DNA from: an uncultured Porphyromonadaceae bacterium
GTDB lineage: Bacteria; Bacteroidota; Bacteroidia; Bacteroidales; Muribaculaceae
Length of the DNA stretch: 64,000 bases
Assembly: GCA_900545955.1 (NCBI GenBank)
Contig: URAU01000004.1
Location: 1-64,000 of the forward strand
Direction of reading: 5' to 3'
Both the position numbers and the translations under genes were made by a program. Positions 49,646-57,920 of the stretch are shown piece after piece. The number at the start of each line of letters is the position of its first letter. The first letter of the stretch is position 1. Under the pieces are notes generated by a model. That model searched no databases. It was given only the letters and a program-made list of their open reading frames with translations, and was not told the origin of the DNA.

Positions 49646-50584
49646 TCAGGCATTGGCGCCTGTTTCGTCCTGTCGGGGGGTGGAGTGTTGCGACGGAGGC
49701 ACGGGCATCCCCTCGGGCATCGGGGCGCCTGCCATGGGGCGGTACATGTTGATGGTCATGGCGGTGATCATCTTTTCGTAGACGGAGTTAAGCTGCTGCA
49801 TGTAGCGGGCCATTTTCTCGGTCTCCTCGCAGTAGCGCGACGAGGCATTGGCCGAGTTCTCATACATATCGCGGATTTCCTTGATACCCTGATTCACGCG
49901 GTCGATGGCGTCGAGCTGCGACGATACGCTCTTGAGCTGAATCTCATAGATGGTGTTGAGGCCCGCGATATTGCGGTTGAGGGCCTGCATCTGGTCGACG
50001 TAGCCCGAGGATGAGGCGGTAATCTGCTCGGAGTTCTGGGTGATGGCGTTGTACGACTGCAGGAGCACGTCGCTCACGTTGTTGAGGGCGCGGGTGGTGT
50101 CCTGCAGATGGCGCAACTCGTTGGTCATCTCGGTGATCTGGTTGAGATAGAGCTGTGTGGCGTCGCCCACGCGGCCCATTACCTCGGCAGGCGAGGCGTC
50201 GGCCGATAGGACGGGGGTGGCGATATCCGGGCGCTGGGCTGAGGGAGTGCCTGCAGCGGGAGCGGCGCCGTTGATCACCACTCCGGTGCCTGCGGCGAAG
50301 TCGGGACGGTCGTCGGGATTCTCTGTGTCGAACACGGGGAAGACGTTTTCCCACTTATACTCGCGCGGCGGCCGGTCGAAGGCCGTGAGCATGAACATAA
50401 GCACCTCGGTGCCCATGCCGAGCGAAAGCAGGAAGTTGCCGCCGGGGAGGTGCAGGATTTTGAAGAGCGCGCCCCAGATTACGATGGCCGCGCCGATTGA
50501 GTAGGCGAAATTGAAGAAGCGCTGCCCTTTGTCGGACGAGATGAAGGCCGAGATGCCGCGCTTGTATGTCTTGATCTTTCCCAT
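49646..50584 (-). CDS. gldL: T9SS motor component GldL/PorL
   Basis: A 312-residue inner-membrane protein with two hydrophobic helices (FFNFAYSIGAAIVIWGALFKILHLPGGNFLLSLGMGTEVLMFMLTAF) and a long cytoplasmic coiled-coil region with repeated Gln/Asn residues. The conserved Glu in GTEVLMF belongs to the proton pathway. It works with GldM. The gap to gldK is 69 bases. Confidence 0.93.
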   Translation of the reverse strand: MGKIKTYKRGISAFISSDKGQRFFNFAYSIGAAIVIWGALFKILHLPGGNFLLSLGMGTEVLMFMLTAFDRPPREYKWENVFPVFDTENPDDRPDFAAGTGVVINGAAPAAGTPSAQRPDIATPVLSADASPAEVMGRVGDATQLYLNQITEMTNELRHLQDTTRALNNVSDVLLQSYNAITQNSEQITASSSGYVDQMQALNRNIAGLNTIYEIQLKSVSSQLDAIDRVNQGIKEIRDMYENSANASSRYCEETEKMARYMQQLNSVYEKMITAMTINMYRPMAGAPMPEGMPVPPSQHSTPRQDETGANA

Positions 50585-50653
50585 CGGGAGAAACTTGGTT
50601 TGGATTATTTCTGAATGGAGGAACGGAGGGGGAGGAGATGCGGGCGCCGCTGC

Positions 50654-52102
50654 TTATTTCTTGGATTTGAGCTGCTGACCGCGCGCGAAGCCTATCTGCG
50701 AGCGCACGCAGCGGAAGCCGATGTAGGAGCGCTGCTCGTTCTGATACTCCCACATGCGGATGTCGGAGCGCACGTTGTGGGCCACGTCTTTCCACGAGCC
50801 GCCGCGCACTATCTTCCGCTTCATCTTGTAGGGGTCTTCCTTGGCGGCGTTGTAGCGGTATTCAGGGTTGAGGTCGCTGGTAAGCTTGGAGACGCCCTCG
50901 GTGAAGGCCGTGGAGGTCCATTCGCTCACGTTGCCGGCCATGTCGTAGAGGCCGAAGTCGTTGGGTGAGTAGGTCCCGACGCGCGAGGTGATCAGGTGTC
51001 CGTCTTTCACGTAGTTGCCGTCGTTGGGCTTGAAGTTGGCGTAGAAGCAGCCTTTGTCTTCGCTGATGGGAAGCTCACCCTCCCAGGGGTACATGTTGGC
51101 GTTCTCGCCGGCGCGTGCGGCGAATTCCCATTCAGCCTCGGTGGGGAGGCGGTAGGGTTCGATGTAAACGCCTTCCTTGCCGAGCGAGCGCTTGAGGAAG
51201 TCGGTGCGCCAGTTGCAGAACGCGTTGGCCTGTTCCCAGCTTACGCCGACCACGGGATATTCGCTGTAGCCGCCGTGGCTGAAGTACATGCGCACGTAAG
51301 GCTCGTTGTAAGCGTTCTCGAAGTCGTTTACCCACGCGGTGGTGTCGGGGTAGACGTTTACGATATACGTGTTGAGGAAATCGTAGTCGCCGGAGAGAGC
51401 GCGGGTTACGGTTTCGCGCACGATTTCACCTTCGTCGTTGATCCAGGCGGTATCCTTCGAAATCATCGGGATGTCGGTGGGCACGGGGCGGTCGGTGTTG
51501 TATTCGCGCTTGCGCGGGTCGAGGCGGTGCTTGCGCTTTACGGCCTCGGTCTGGTTGTAGACCTCGTAGCGGTAGTTGAGCTGGTCGGGGTCGAGCTCGC
51601 GCGCGCCGGTGATGGGGTTGGTGCGGTATACGCTTTCGATGGCGCGTGCCTCGTCCTCGCCCGGATTGCGCCAGGGGATAGGCTTGCTCCAGTTGAGGTG
51701 GGGTGTGATGGGATTGCCCTGCTTGTCTTCCTCGATGCGATAGTCTTCATTGCCGCCGTAGGCGGGGTCGGCGAGACGTTCGCGGATAATGGAGTCGCGC
51801 ACCCAGAAGACGAACTGCTTGTATTTCGAGTTGGTGACTTCGGTTTCGTCCATCCAGAAAGCGTCGACCGACATCCCTTTGGGGTCGGCGGCGAGGTTCC
51901 ATGCGGAATCGGCTTTGGCGGGTCCCATCTCCATGGAGCCGCGGCTGACGAGGACCATGCCGTAGGGGGTGGGTTCGGCCCAGGCCGTACCGCCTACGCC
52001 GGTCACTTCGCCCCCTGTGGCGCTCCGGCGGCCGGAGGCGCAGGAAGCGGCCAGGAGGGCCACTGCCAGCGGGAGGAGGTAAAACGTTAGGTTCTTGTTC
52101 AT
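50654..52102 (-). CDS. gldK: T9SS lipoprotein GldK/PorK
   Basis: A 482-residue lipoprotein with the lipobox LLAASCAS near residue 21 and a formylglycine-generating-enzyme-like (SUMF1) fold: GMVLVSRGSMEMG, DAFWMDETEVTNSKYKQFV, EWEFAARAGENANMYPW and DMAGNVSEWTS. GldK and GldN form the periplasmic ring attached to the outer membrane. It is coupled with the other T9SS genes. Confidence 0.93.
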   Translation of the reverse strand: MNKNLTFYLLPLAVALLAASCASGRRSATGGEVTGVGGTAWAEPTPYGMVLVSRGSMEMGPAKADSAWNLAADPKGMSVDAFWMDETEVTNSKYKQFVFWVRDSIIRERLADPAYGGNEDYRIEEDKQGNPITPHLNWSKPIPWRNPGEDEARAIESVYRTNPITGARELDPDQLNYRYEVYNQTEAVKRKHRLDPRKREYNTDRPVPTDIPMISKDTAWINDEGEIVRETVTRALSGDYDFLNTYIVNVYPDTTAWVNDFENAYNEPYVRMYFSHGGYSEYPVVGVSWEQANAFCNWRTDFLKRSLGKEGVYIEPYRLPTEAEWEFAARAGENANMYPWEGELPISEDKGCFYANFKPNDGNYVKDGHLITSRVGTYSPNDFGLYDMAGNVSEWTSTAFTEGVSKLTSDLNPEYRYNAAKEDPYKMKRKIVRGGSWKDVAHNVRSDIRMWEYQNEQRSYIGFRCVRSQIGFARGQQLKSKK

Positions 52103-52171
52103 ATCGAGGGTGTTCCTTCTGAATTAGCTTGTAGAGAAAATGGGGAGCCCTGAAGGGCGCCCGGGTCCGGG

Positions 52172-53188
52172 TTACATTATGCGCACGCTCTTATGGCGGT
52201 GCTTGTTTTTCTCGCCGAGGTCGAGCTTCAGGCTGTAGCCGGCGAAGATTTCGTGGCTGCCGCTCGAGGCTTTGGCGATGGCCGATGTGGGATAGTCGTA
52301 GCTGTAGCCGATGTAAAAGCCTTTGAATTCGGCCGAGAGAACTACGTAGGCGGCGTCTTTCCACCGGTAGCCGAAGCCGCCGGTCAGGAATTTATTGTAT
52401 CGCACGCGTGCGGTTGCCTCCCAGGTGGTGAAGGTGAAATCGGTCTTTACCAACACCGAAGGCAACACTTCAAATAACGTATTTTTCACGGGAATATTGC
52501 TTCCAGCCATAAAATATAGGGTGCGTCCGAGGTTGAATTCGTAGTTGCGTTCGTTGCCGTTTTCGCCGGTCTCGGCATCGAGTTTTACCGAGGGTGAATT
52601 AAGGTGGGTGGTCGACAGACCGGCCCAGAACCAGCGGTGTGTGTAGAAAAGTCCGAGGCCGAGGTCAAAGGCGTTGCCGCGGATGTCCTGCTGGGGAATA
52701 GCCTCGTCGGTGCTCTGGTGGTAATCGTCGTCGTCGGGAATGTAGACTTCCGAGCCTTTGAACGACTGGTCGAAGAATCCGATCTGGGCGCCTATGGAGA
52801 GCGTGCCCTTAAAAAGCTTCTGCTTGTAGGCTATCTGGGCGCCGATGTTCATGTTCTTGAAGAGGCCGAGACTTTCCTGTTGCATTACAAGGCCTACGCC
52901 GAAACGCTTATTGAAGAGCTTGAACGGCATGTCGGCGATGGCGAGAAAGGTGCGCGGAGCGTTGTCGATTCCCACCCACTGCATGCGCATGCCGGCGCGG
53001 ATTTTCAGAAGGTCGGTAGTGCCGATGGCGGCTGTGTTGTAGTAGGCCGGGACTTCGAAATACTGGGAAAACTGGGCGTCGGTCTGGCCGACGGCGCGCA
53101 CGGGCGCAAGGAGCGCCAGCATGGCGGCTGCCGCGACCAGCAGGATGCGGCGGCGCAGGCGGCCTATGATGATGTGGGGTTGTTGCAT
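52172..53188 (-). CDS. SprF/PorP-type T9SS outer-membrane protein
   Basis: A 338-residue outer-membrane beta-barrel protein with a signal peptide. QTDAQFSQYFEVPAYYNTAAIGTTDLLKIRAGMRMQWVG is typical of the PorP/SprF family, which helps secretion or surface attachment of T9SS cargo. It is 26 bases after porT and 69 bases before gldK. Confidence 0.88.
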   Translation of the reverse strand: MQQPHIIIGRLRRRILLVAAAAMLALLAPVRAVGQTDAQFSQYFEVPAYYNTAAIGTTDLLKIRAGMRMQWVGIDNAPRTFLAIADMPFKLFNKRFGVGLVMQQESLGLFKNMNIGAQIAYKQKLFKGTLSIGAQIGFFDQSFKGSEVYIPDDDDYHQSTDEAIPQQDIRGNAFDLGLGLFYTHRWFWAGLSTTHLNSPSVKLDAETGENGNERNYEFNLGRTLYFMAGSNIPVKNTLFEVLPSVLVKTDFTFTTWEATARVRYNKFLTGGFGYRWKDAAYVVLSAEFKGFYIGYSYDYPTSAIAKASSGSHEIFAGYSLKLDLGEKNKHRHKSVRIM

Positions 53189-53213
53189 GGAGGAAGTGTT
53201 GAGGCCGGTGCGG

Positions 53214-53963
53214 CTATTCGAAATAGAACGAGAGGACTACCATCTTGGTGGTGGCTTTCTTGACCGACGAGCTGACGCCGGCACGGAGCGGGTCGTCCAC
53301 GAGGTCCGGACGGTCGTGGTTTAATGCATCGGAAAGTCCGAAGCAGAATTTAAGCTCGGGAATCAGTTTGAAATAGGGGAGATAGAGGTCGCATCCGAAT
53401 CCGACCGACAGCATGAAGTCGGTGGAGTTGGTGCGCAGGAAATCCGTCTTTTTCTTCATTACGTCGAACGCGGGCATCACGCCGGCCACCATATAGGGGC
53501 GGATATTGTGCATGCGTTGTGAGGAGAATTTCAGATCGACCGGAAGGACGAGATAGGCCGATTTGATGTCCTGTTTCTCCTCCTGGCCGCCGGTGGTATC
53601 GAGGAACCGCACCACACGGTTGCCGAAATACATGCCGGGGGTGACTCGCACGCTGAAATAGTTGTTCAGCCTTACGCTGAAGAGGCCGTTGACGCAGAAG
53701 CCGGGCGAAAACGAGGGCTGCTCCATGAACCATGTCTGCCCCTGTTCGGTGACAAAGCCGTTGTGATGAAACGAAAAGTCCATCGTATTGAGACCGACGG
53801 AGAATCCGAGATGCCAGCGGCGGTTGTCGCTGTAGGGGCGGTTAAGCACCTTGTCGTTGAGGCGTTCTGCATGCGCTCCGGGTGCCCAAGGGATGAGGCC
53901 GGCCAGGGCTGCGACGGCCAGAGCCGCCATACGCAGATATATGTGAGTCAGAATTGTTCTCAT
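53214..53963 (-). CDS. porT: T9SS outer-membrane protein PorT
   Basis: A 249-residue outer-membrane beta-barrel protein with a signal peptide. The tail FGLSDALNHDRPDLVDDPLRAGVSSSVKKATTKMVVLSFYFE and YLVLPVDLKFSS resemble Porphyromonas PorT, needed for gingipain secretion. First gene of the leftward T9SS cluster. Its upstream region (53964-54169) is noncoding; a clear -33/-7 promoter could not be found in it. Confidence 0.85.
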   Translation of the reverse strand: MRTILTHIYLRMAALAVAALAGLIPWAPGAHAERLNDKVLNRPYSDNRRWHLGFSVGLNTMDFSFHHNGFVTEQGQTWFMEQPSFSPGFCVNGLFSVRLNNYFSVRVTPGMYFGNRVVRFLDTTGGQEEKQDIKSAYLVLPVDLKFSSQRMHNIRPYMVAGVMPAFDVMKKKTDFLRTNSTDFMLSVGFGCDLYLPYFKLIPELKFCFGLSDALNHDRPDLVDDPLRAGVSSSVKKATTKMVVLSFYFE

Positions 53964-54169
53964 TAATCTGATAACGCCGCAACGCCCGATTTATTGCCTC
54001 GGGCGTCCGGCGGCATGTGGGGGATGGATCTTGGTGAATAAATGTTAAAACATGTTGATGCGCGCTATCTTTACTGCGCTTGCGATTGTTACAATAATGT
54101 GATGCGAATGCGGTGTTTTCGATTGGCGTCGCAACGTTCTTAAGGGATAATATATAAAACTAAGGAAGT

Positions 54170-54370
54170 ATGAATATAGGGCAAATGACTGAGGTGATGC
54201 CGGCCGCTGTGAGCCGGGCGAATAAGAGCGTAGCGGAGGTGGAGAGCAACCTCGCTACGGGTACGGCCATTTGCGAAATAGACTGGCCTAAGCGCCTGGG
54301 GCGCCTTGTGGCGCTGTGTATCGTGCTGATCGGGGCTATCGTGATTGGCGTGACTGCCGGATGTATGTAG
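54170..54370 (+). CDS. Candidate small membrane protein (66 residues)
   Basis: The frame encodes a hydrophilic N-terminus (MNIGQMTEVMPAAVSR) and a C-terminal membrane helix (LVALCIVLIGAIVIGVTAGCM). It is preceded by a purine-rich AACTAAGGAAGT, and it ends just before the promoter of the queuosine transporter. I recognise no family; it may be spurious. Confidence 0.45.
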   Translation: MNIGQMTEVMPAAVSRANKSVAEVESNLATGTAICEIDWPKRLGRLVALCIVLIGAIVIGVTAGCM

Positions 54371-54375
54371 TGCCT

Positions 54376-54407
54376 TTTGGAATGTGGAGCGGAAATTCGT
54401 AACTTTG
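54376..54407 (+). promoter_or_regulatory. Consensus promoter of the queuosine-precursor transporter gene
   Basis: TTTG (54376-54379), exactly 20 bases, TAACTTTG (54400-54407): a perfect Bacteroidetes promoter. Transcription would begin near 54413, about 20 bases before the riboswitch. Confidence 0.85.
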
Positions 54408-54430
54408 CGCGAAATTTCTAAGAAAACCCA

Positions 54431-54460
54431 CCGAGTGCTTGCTACCTCGTAAAAAACAAG
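54431..54460 (+). promoter_or_regulatory. PreQ1-I riboswitch
   Basis: P1 is CGAG (54432-54435) with CTCG (54446-54449). The ten-base loop TGCTTGCTAC ends in C at 54445, the position that pairs with preQ1 in the Thermoanaerobacter aptamer. The A-rich tail TAAAAAACAAG (54450-54460) follows, and CTTG (54438-54441) in the loop can pair with CAAG (54457-54460) to form the P2 pseudoknot. The motif ends five bases before the start codon, so it probably blocks translation when bound. Confidence 0.8.
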
Positions 54461-54465
54461 AATCA

Positions 54466-55179
54466 ATGAACAGACAGAAATCTCGTGCCGTCACGGTGCC
54501 GTATCTGGTGCTGACGGTTCTTTTCGTGGTGTGTCTCATCGTGTCGAACCTCACGGAAATAAAAACCGTGGATCTCGGATGGTTCACCATAACCGCCGGA
54601 GTGGTGGTATTCCCTATATCATATATTATCAACGACTGTGTGGTCGAAGTCTATGGCTTCGGCCGCGCCAGGCTCATGATATGGCTTGGATTTGCCATGA
54701 GTCTGCTTGTGGCCGGGCTCCTAAATGTGGCTATGATGCTGCCCGGCAGTCCTGACTGGCAAGGGCAGGAGGCTATGGAGGCCACCTATTCGAGTGTGCC
54801 GCGCATCATGGCGGCCAGTTTCACGGCTTTCATAGTCGGGTCGATGGCCAACGCCTACGTGATGAGCCGCATGAAGGCTTCGAGCCCGGAGACATCGCGT
54901 AACACCCGACGCAGTTTTTCGCTTCGTGCCATTGTCAGTACCCTACTTGGAGAGGGTGCCGATTCGCTCGTGTTCTTTCCCGTGGCCTTCGGGGGTGTGC
55001 TTCCTGCGTCAACCATACTGTCGCTTATTCTGACGCAGGCGTTGCTGAAAACCGCCTACGAAATTGTTGTTCTGCCCGTTACGCTCGCTGTGGTGAGTCG
55101 ATTGCGCCGTATCGAGGGTGGCGATGCTGTCGATACGCCCGAAACCGACTACCGCCCCTGGCGCGTGGCCGACGTATAG
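54466..55179 (+). CDS. Queuosine-precursor transporter (YhhQ/COG1738 family)
   Basis: A 237-residue inner-membrane protein with about six helices. TVDLGWFTITAGVVVFPISYIINDCVVEVYGFGRARLMIWLGFAMSLL and TLLGEGADSLVFFPVAF are hallmarks of the family, which imports preQ0, preQ1 or queuine-like precursors. The ATG at 54466 comes just after the preQ1-I riboswitch, which supports the assignment and excludes a start at 54439. It lies alone downstream of a consensus promoter. Confidence 0.9.
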   Translation: MNRQKSRAVTVPYLVLTVLFVVCLIVSNLTEIKTVDLGWFTITAGVVVFPISYIINDCVVEVYGFGRARLMIWLGFAMSLLVAGLLNVAMMLPGSPDWQGQEAMEATYSSVPRIMAASFTAFIVGSMANAYVMSRMKASSPETSRNTRRSFSLRAIVSTLLGEGADSLVFFPVAFGGVLPASTILSLILTQALLKTAYEIVVLPVTLAVVSRLRRIEGGDAVDTPETDYRPWRVADV

Positions 55180-55285
55180 TCGTTTCGCCCGTCCGGTATC
55201 TGCAAAAATCCACCGGCCAACTGTTTATCTCAAATTTTTTTGGCGAAAATTGCGTCAGTATTGCTGTAGATTGAAAAAAAAGTGC

Positions 55286-55293
55286 GATATTTG
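55286..55293 (+). promoter_or_regulatory. Possible promoter of the HU gene
   Basis: GATATTTG is one mismatch from TAnnTTTG, with ATTG at 55260-55263, 22 bases upstream. It gives a leader of roughly 105 bases. Confidence 0.4.
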
Positions 55294-55399
55294 CACTTGC
55301 AAAATCCGCCCCGTCGGGCGGATGGAGCCTTATCGCGCTATCATTTAGCCGTTTATGGAGATAATTCTATTAAAAATATTTTAAGCATACATCACAATT

Positions 55400-55675
55400 A
55401 TGACTAAAGCAGAAATCGTAAACGAGATTTCAAAGACCACCGGCATTGAAAAAGCCGCAGTTCTGGAAACCATCGAAAAATTCATGGAAGTAGTCAAGGA
55501 CTCGCTTTCGCACGGCGAACCCGTTTACCTCCGTGGTTTCGGCAGCTTCATCATCAAGACCCGTTCGCAGAAGACTGCCCGCAATATCTCCAAGAACACC
55601 ACCATCATCATCCCCGAGCACAAGATTCCCGCTTTCAAGCCCGCCAAAGTGTTCATGGAAGATGTAAAAGGCTGA
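55400..55675 (+). CDS. HU/IHF-family DNA-binding protein
   Basis: A 91-residue histone-like protein that bends DNA. MTKAEIVNEISKTTGIEKAAVLETIEKFMEVVKDSLSHGEPVYLRGFGSFIIKTRSQKTARNISKNTTIIIPEHKIPAFKPAKVF shows the entire HU fold; the intercalating arm is ISKNTTIIIPEHKIPAFKP. A normal length. A short basic-peptide gene follows. Confidence 0.95.
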   Translation: MTKAEIVNEISKTTGIEKAAVLETIEKFMEVVKDSLSHGEPVYLRGFGSFIIKTRSQKTARNISKNTTIIIPEHKIPAFKPAKVFMEDVKG

Positions 55676-55766
55676 TAGCCCGGTTTGCTCCATATAACCA
55701 ACTTTTCAAACGAGCCTGCGGGCGCTGAGCCCCACGCTCCACAACCTAATTTAATTTTTAACCACT

Positions 55767-55856
55767 ATGCCCAGCGGAAAGAAAAGAAAAGGTCACAAGA
55801 TGGCGACCCACAAGCGTAAAAAACGCCTTCGCAAGAATCGCCACAAGAAGAAATAA
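55767..55856 (+). CDS. 29-residue basic peptide (AURKAIP1/COX24-like)
   Basis: The peptide starts MPSGKKRKGHKMATHKRKK and ends RHKKK: 18 of 29 residues are Lys or Arg plus histidines. It resembles the AURKAIP1/COX24 family (mitoribosomal mS38) in the pattern KM-x-x-HKRKKR-x-RK. In Bacteroidetes a very similar peptide is encoded near HU genes and may be a ribosomal protein. I found it by eye, being too short for typical ORF limits. Confidence 0.75.
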   Translation: MPSGKKRKGHKMATHKRKKRLRKNRHKKK

Positions 55857-55975
55857 GATTTGAGCGGCGCCGCCACGGCGGCCGGCGATTCAATCCGGTC
55901 CTGCCAACCTCAGGCAGTCCGGGCCACGGAGCCCGGAGCCGATATAATCAGGCAATGGCGGCGGCCAGACGAAAC

Positions 55976-56034
55976 CGAAACAAACTTTCATGTGGCAGAG
56001 CTGCGAGGCTTGCGCCCCATCCAAGTTTGTTTCG
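55976..56034 (+). terminator. Long hairpin with T-run upstream of the RNase E/G gene
   Basis: CGAAACAAACTT (55976-55987) pairs perfectly with AAGTTTGTTTCG (56023-56034) around a 35-base structured loop that has further pairing. The 3' arm leads into TTGTTTTTAT. It is an intrinsic terminator after the HU unit or an attenuator in the rng leader. Confidence 0.65.
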
Positions 56035-56125
56035 TTGTTTTTATCCTGCCCTCTCTCCCGCAGGTATGCCACACTACGGTTATACCTCAGTTAACAACAA
56101 AACAATTCCTTACAACAGATAAACA

Positions 56126-57814
56126 ATGAAAAGCGAACTGATAGTCGACGTTCAGCCCAAGGAGGTGTCGATCGCCCTGCTCGAGGACGGTCGGCTCGTT
56201 TCGCTCCAGAAGGAGAACCGCGACATAGCCTACGCTGTCGGCGACATATATCTGGCAAAGGTGAAAAAGCTGATGCCGGGTCTGAACGCCGCCTTCGTCA
56301 ACGTGGGCTACGAGAAGGATGCTTTTCTGCATTATCTGGATCTTGGCCCGAGATTTTCGTCGTATTCCGAATTTCTCAAACAGCTTCTTGGCGAACAGCC
56401 CGAAGCTCCCGATGCCCAGCAGGGCAATCAGAAAAAGCAGCCGCCGGTAAAGCGCCCCGGCGGCAAGTTGCCCGATATTTCGCGCATGAAGCTACTGCCT
56501 GATATCGACAAGCACGGCACCGTGACCGACCAGCTGACCTGCGGCCGCGAACTCCTGGTGCAGATTGTAAAAGAACCCATTTCGTCGAAAGGTCCCAGAC
56601 TCACCACCGAAATATCTTTCACAGGGCGCTACATGGTGCTCATACCCTTCAGCGATAAAATCTCGATATCGCAGAAAATCAAGACCACCAGCGAAAAGCT
56701 GCGTCTGCGCCACCTTGTGGAGAGCATCAAACCAAAAAATTTCGGCGTCATAATCCGGACGTCGGCCGAAGGCAAGACCGTATCGGAACTTAACCACGAA
56801 TTGCAGACGCTTCTGCAGTCGTGGAACGAAACCATAGCCAAGGCCCGCACGGCACCCGTACCCTCGCTCATCTTCGAGGAGGAGAGCCGTATCGTTGGCG
56901 TGTTGCGCGACGTATTTTCGCCATCGTTCGAGGATATTCATGTGAACGATCCCGAAGTGATGGCCCAGATAAAGAAATATGTGAGCCTGATAGCGCCCGA
57001 GAAGGCCGACATAGTGAAGCTCTACGATAAGGATGAGCCTATTTTCGACCACTTCAGCATCACCCGTCAGATTAAATCGTCGTTCGGCAAGACGGTCTCA
57101 TTCAAATCAGGCGCATACATCATTATCGAGCATACGGAGGCCCTCCACGTAATCGACGTGAATTCCGGCAACCGCGCCAAAGCCGGTAACGACCAGGAGA
57201 CAAACGCTCTCGACGTAAACATCCGCGCCGCCGACGAGATCGCGCGCCAGCTTCGGCTCCGCGACATGGGCGGCATCATCGTGGTCGACTTTATCGACAT
57301 GAACAAGGCAGAACACCGCCAGGCGCTCTTCGAGCATATGCGTCAGATAATGGCCACCGATCGTGCGCGCCACAATATTTTGCCGCTGAGTAAGTTCGGC
57401 CTGATGCAGATCACACGCCAGCGCGTCCGCCCGGCTCTCGATATCGTCACCACCGAAGCCTGTCCTTCCTGCTATGGCAAGGGGGAGGTTCAGCCCTCGC
57501 TTCTATTCACCGATACGCTCAAGGAGAAAATTTCCTATCTTGTAAACGATCTGGGGCAAAAGAATTTCGTGGTCTACGTCCACCCCTTTGTCGACGCCTA
57601 TCTCAAGAAGGGATTGATTTCACTCTACCGGCGCTGGCGCATGGAGCTTGGCGCCAGGTTCAAGGTGATGGCCGACGAATCGCTCGCCTACCTGCAATAT
57701 AAGGTGCTCGACGCCCAGCGCAACGAAATCGACCTCAAGGAGGAAAAGGATATGGACAAATCCTCCTCCGAAAAGACCAAAAACAAAACCAAGATCCGCA
57801 ACCAGCAGCAATAA
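56126..57814 (+). CDS. rng: Ribonuclease E/G
   Basis: A 562-residue endoribonuclease. The S1 domain lies at about 35-110 (DIYLAKVKKLMPGLNAAFVNVGYEKDAFLHYLDL), with a long insertion typical of Bacteroidetes. IDVNSGNRAKAGN and GGIIVVDFIDMNK hold the metal-binding aspartates, and CPSCYGKG the zinc-link. There is no long C-terminal degradosome scaffold, only a basic tail. Cytoplasmic, processes rRNA and mRNA. The long hairpin upstream could link RNase level to its own synthesis. Confidence 0.94.
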   Translation: MKSELIVDVQPKEVSIALLEDGRLVSLQKENRDIAYAVGDIYLAKVKKLMPGLNAAFVNVGYEKDAFLHYLDLGPRFSSYSEFLKQLLGEQPEAPDAQQGNQKKQPPVKRPGGKLPDISRMKLLPDIDKHGTVTDQLTCGRELLVQIVKEPISSKGPRLTTEISFTGRYMVLIPFSDKISISQKIKTTSEKLRLRHLVESIKPKNFGVIIRTSAEGKTVSELNHELQTLLQSWNETIAKARTAPVPSLIFEEESRIVGVLRDVFSPSFEDIHVNDPEVMAQIKKYVSLIAPEKADIVKLYDKDEPIFDHFSITRQIKSSFGKTVSFKSGAYIIIEHTEALHVIDVNSGNRAKAGNDQETNALDVNIRAADEIARQLRLRDMGGIIVVDFIDMNKAEHRQALFEHMRQIMATDRARHNILPLSKFGLMQITRQRVRPALDIVTTEACPSCYGKGEVQPSLLFTDTLKEKISYLVNDLGQKNFVVYVHPFVDAYLKKGLISLYRRWRMELGARFKVMADESLAYLQYKVLDAQRNEIDLKEEKDMDKSSSEKTKNKTKIRNQQQ

Positions 57815-57862
57815 CGCGGGACGTATCCCGCAGGCTGCCAAAGCAGAAAAGTATCAGACAAA

Positions 57863-57896
57863 GAGCCCCGGAGCGCGTCGACGCACTCCGGGGCTC
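57863..57896. terminator. Bidirectional hairpin between rng and the FadL-like gene
   Basis: GAGCCCCGGAG (57863-57873) pairs with CTCCGGGGCTC (57886-57896), with GCGTCGACGC inside. It lies between convergent genes and lacks a clear T-run. Confidence 0.6.
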
Positions 57897-57920
57897 GCGT
57901 TATATAGTGATTTCTGTTGT

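Noticed and set aside
52130..52180. GC-rich hairpin after the start of gldK as an attenuator
   Set aside because: The pairing AGCCC/GGGC is too short and lies between genes of the T9SS cluster without a T-run.
54110..54165. Second preQ1-like motif before the 66-residue ORF
   Set aside because: The tail TATAAAACTAAGG looks similar, but no P1 stem or ten-base loop can be drawn upstream.
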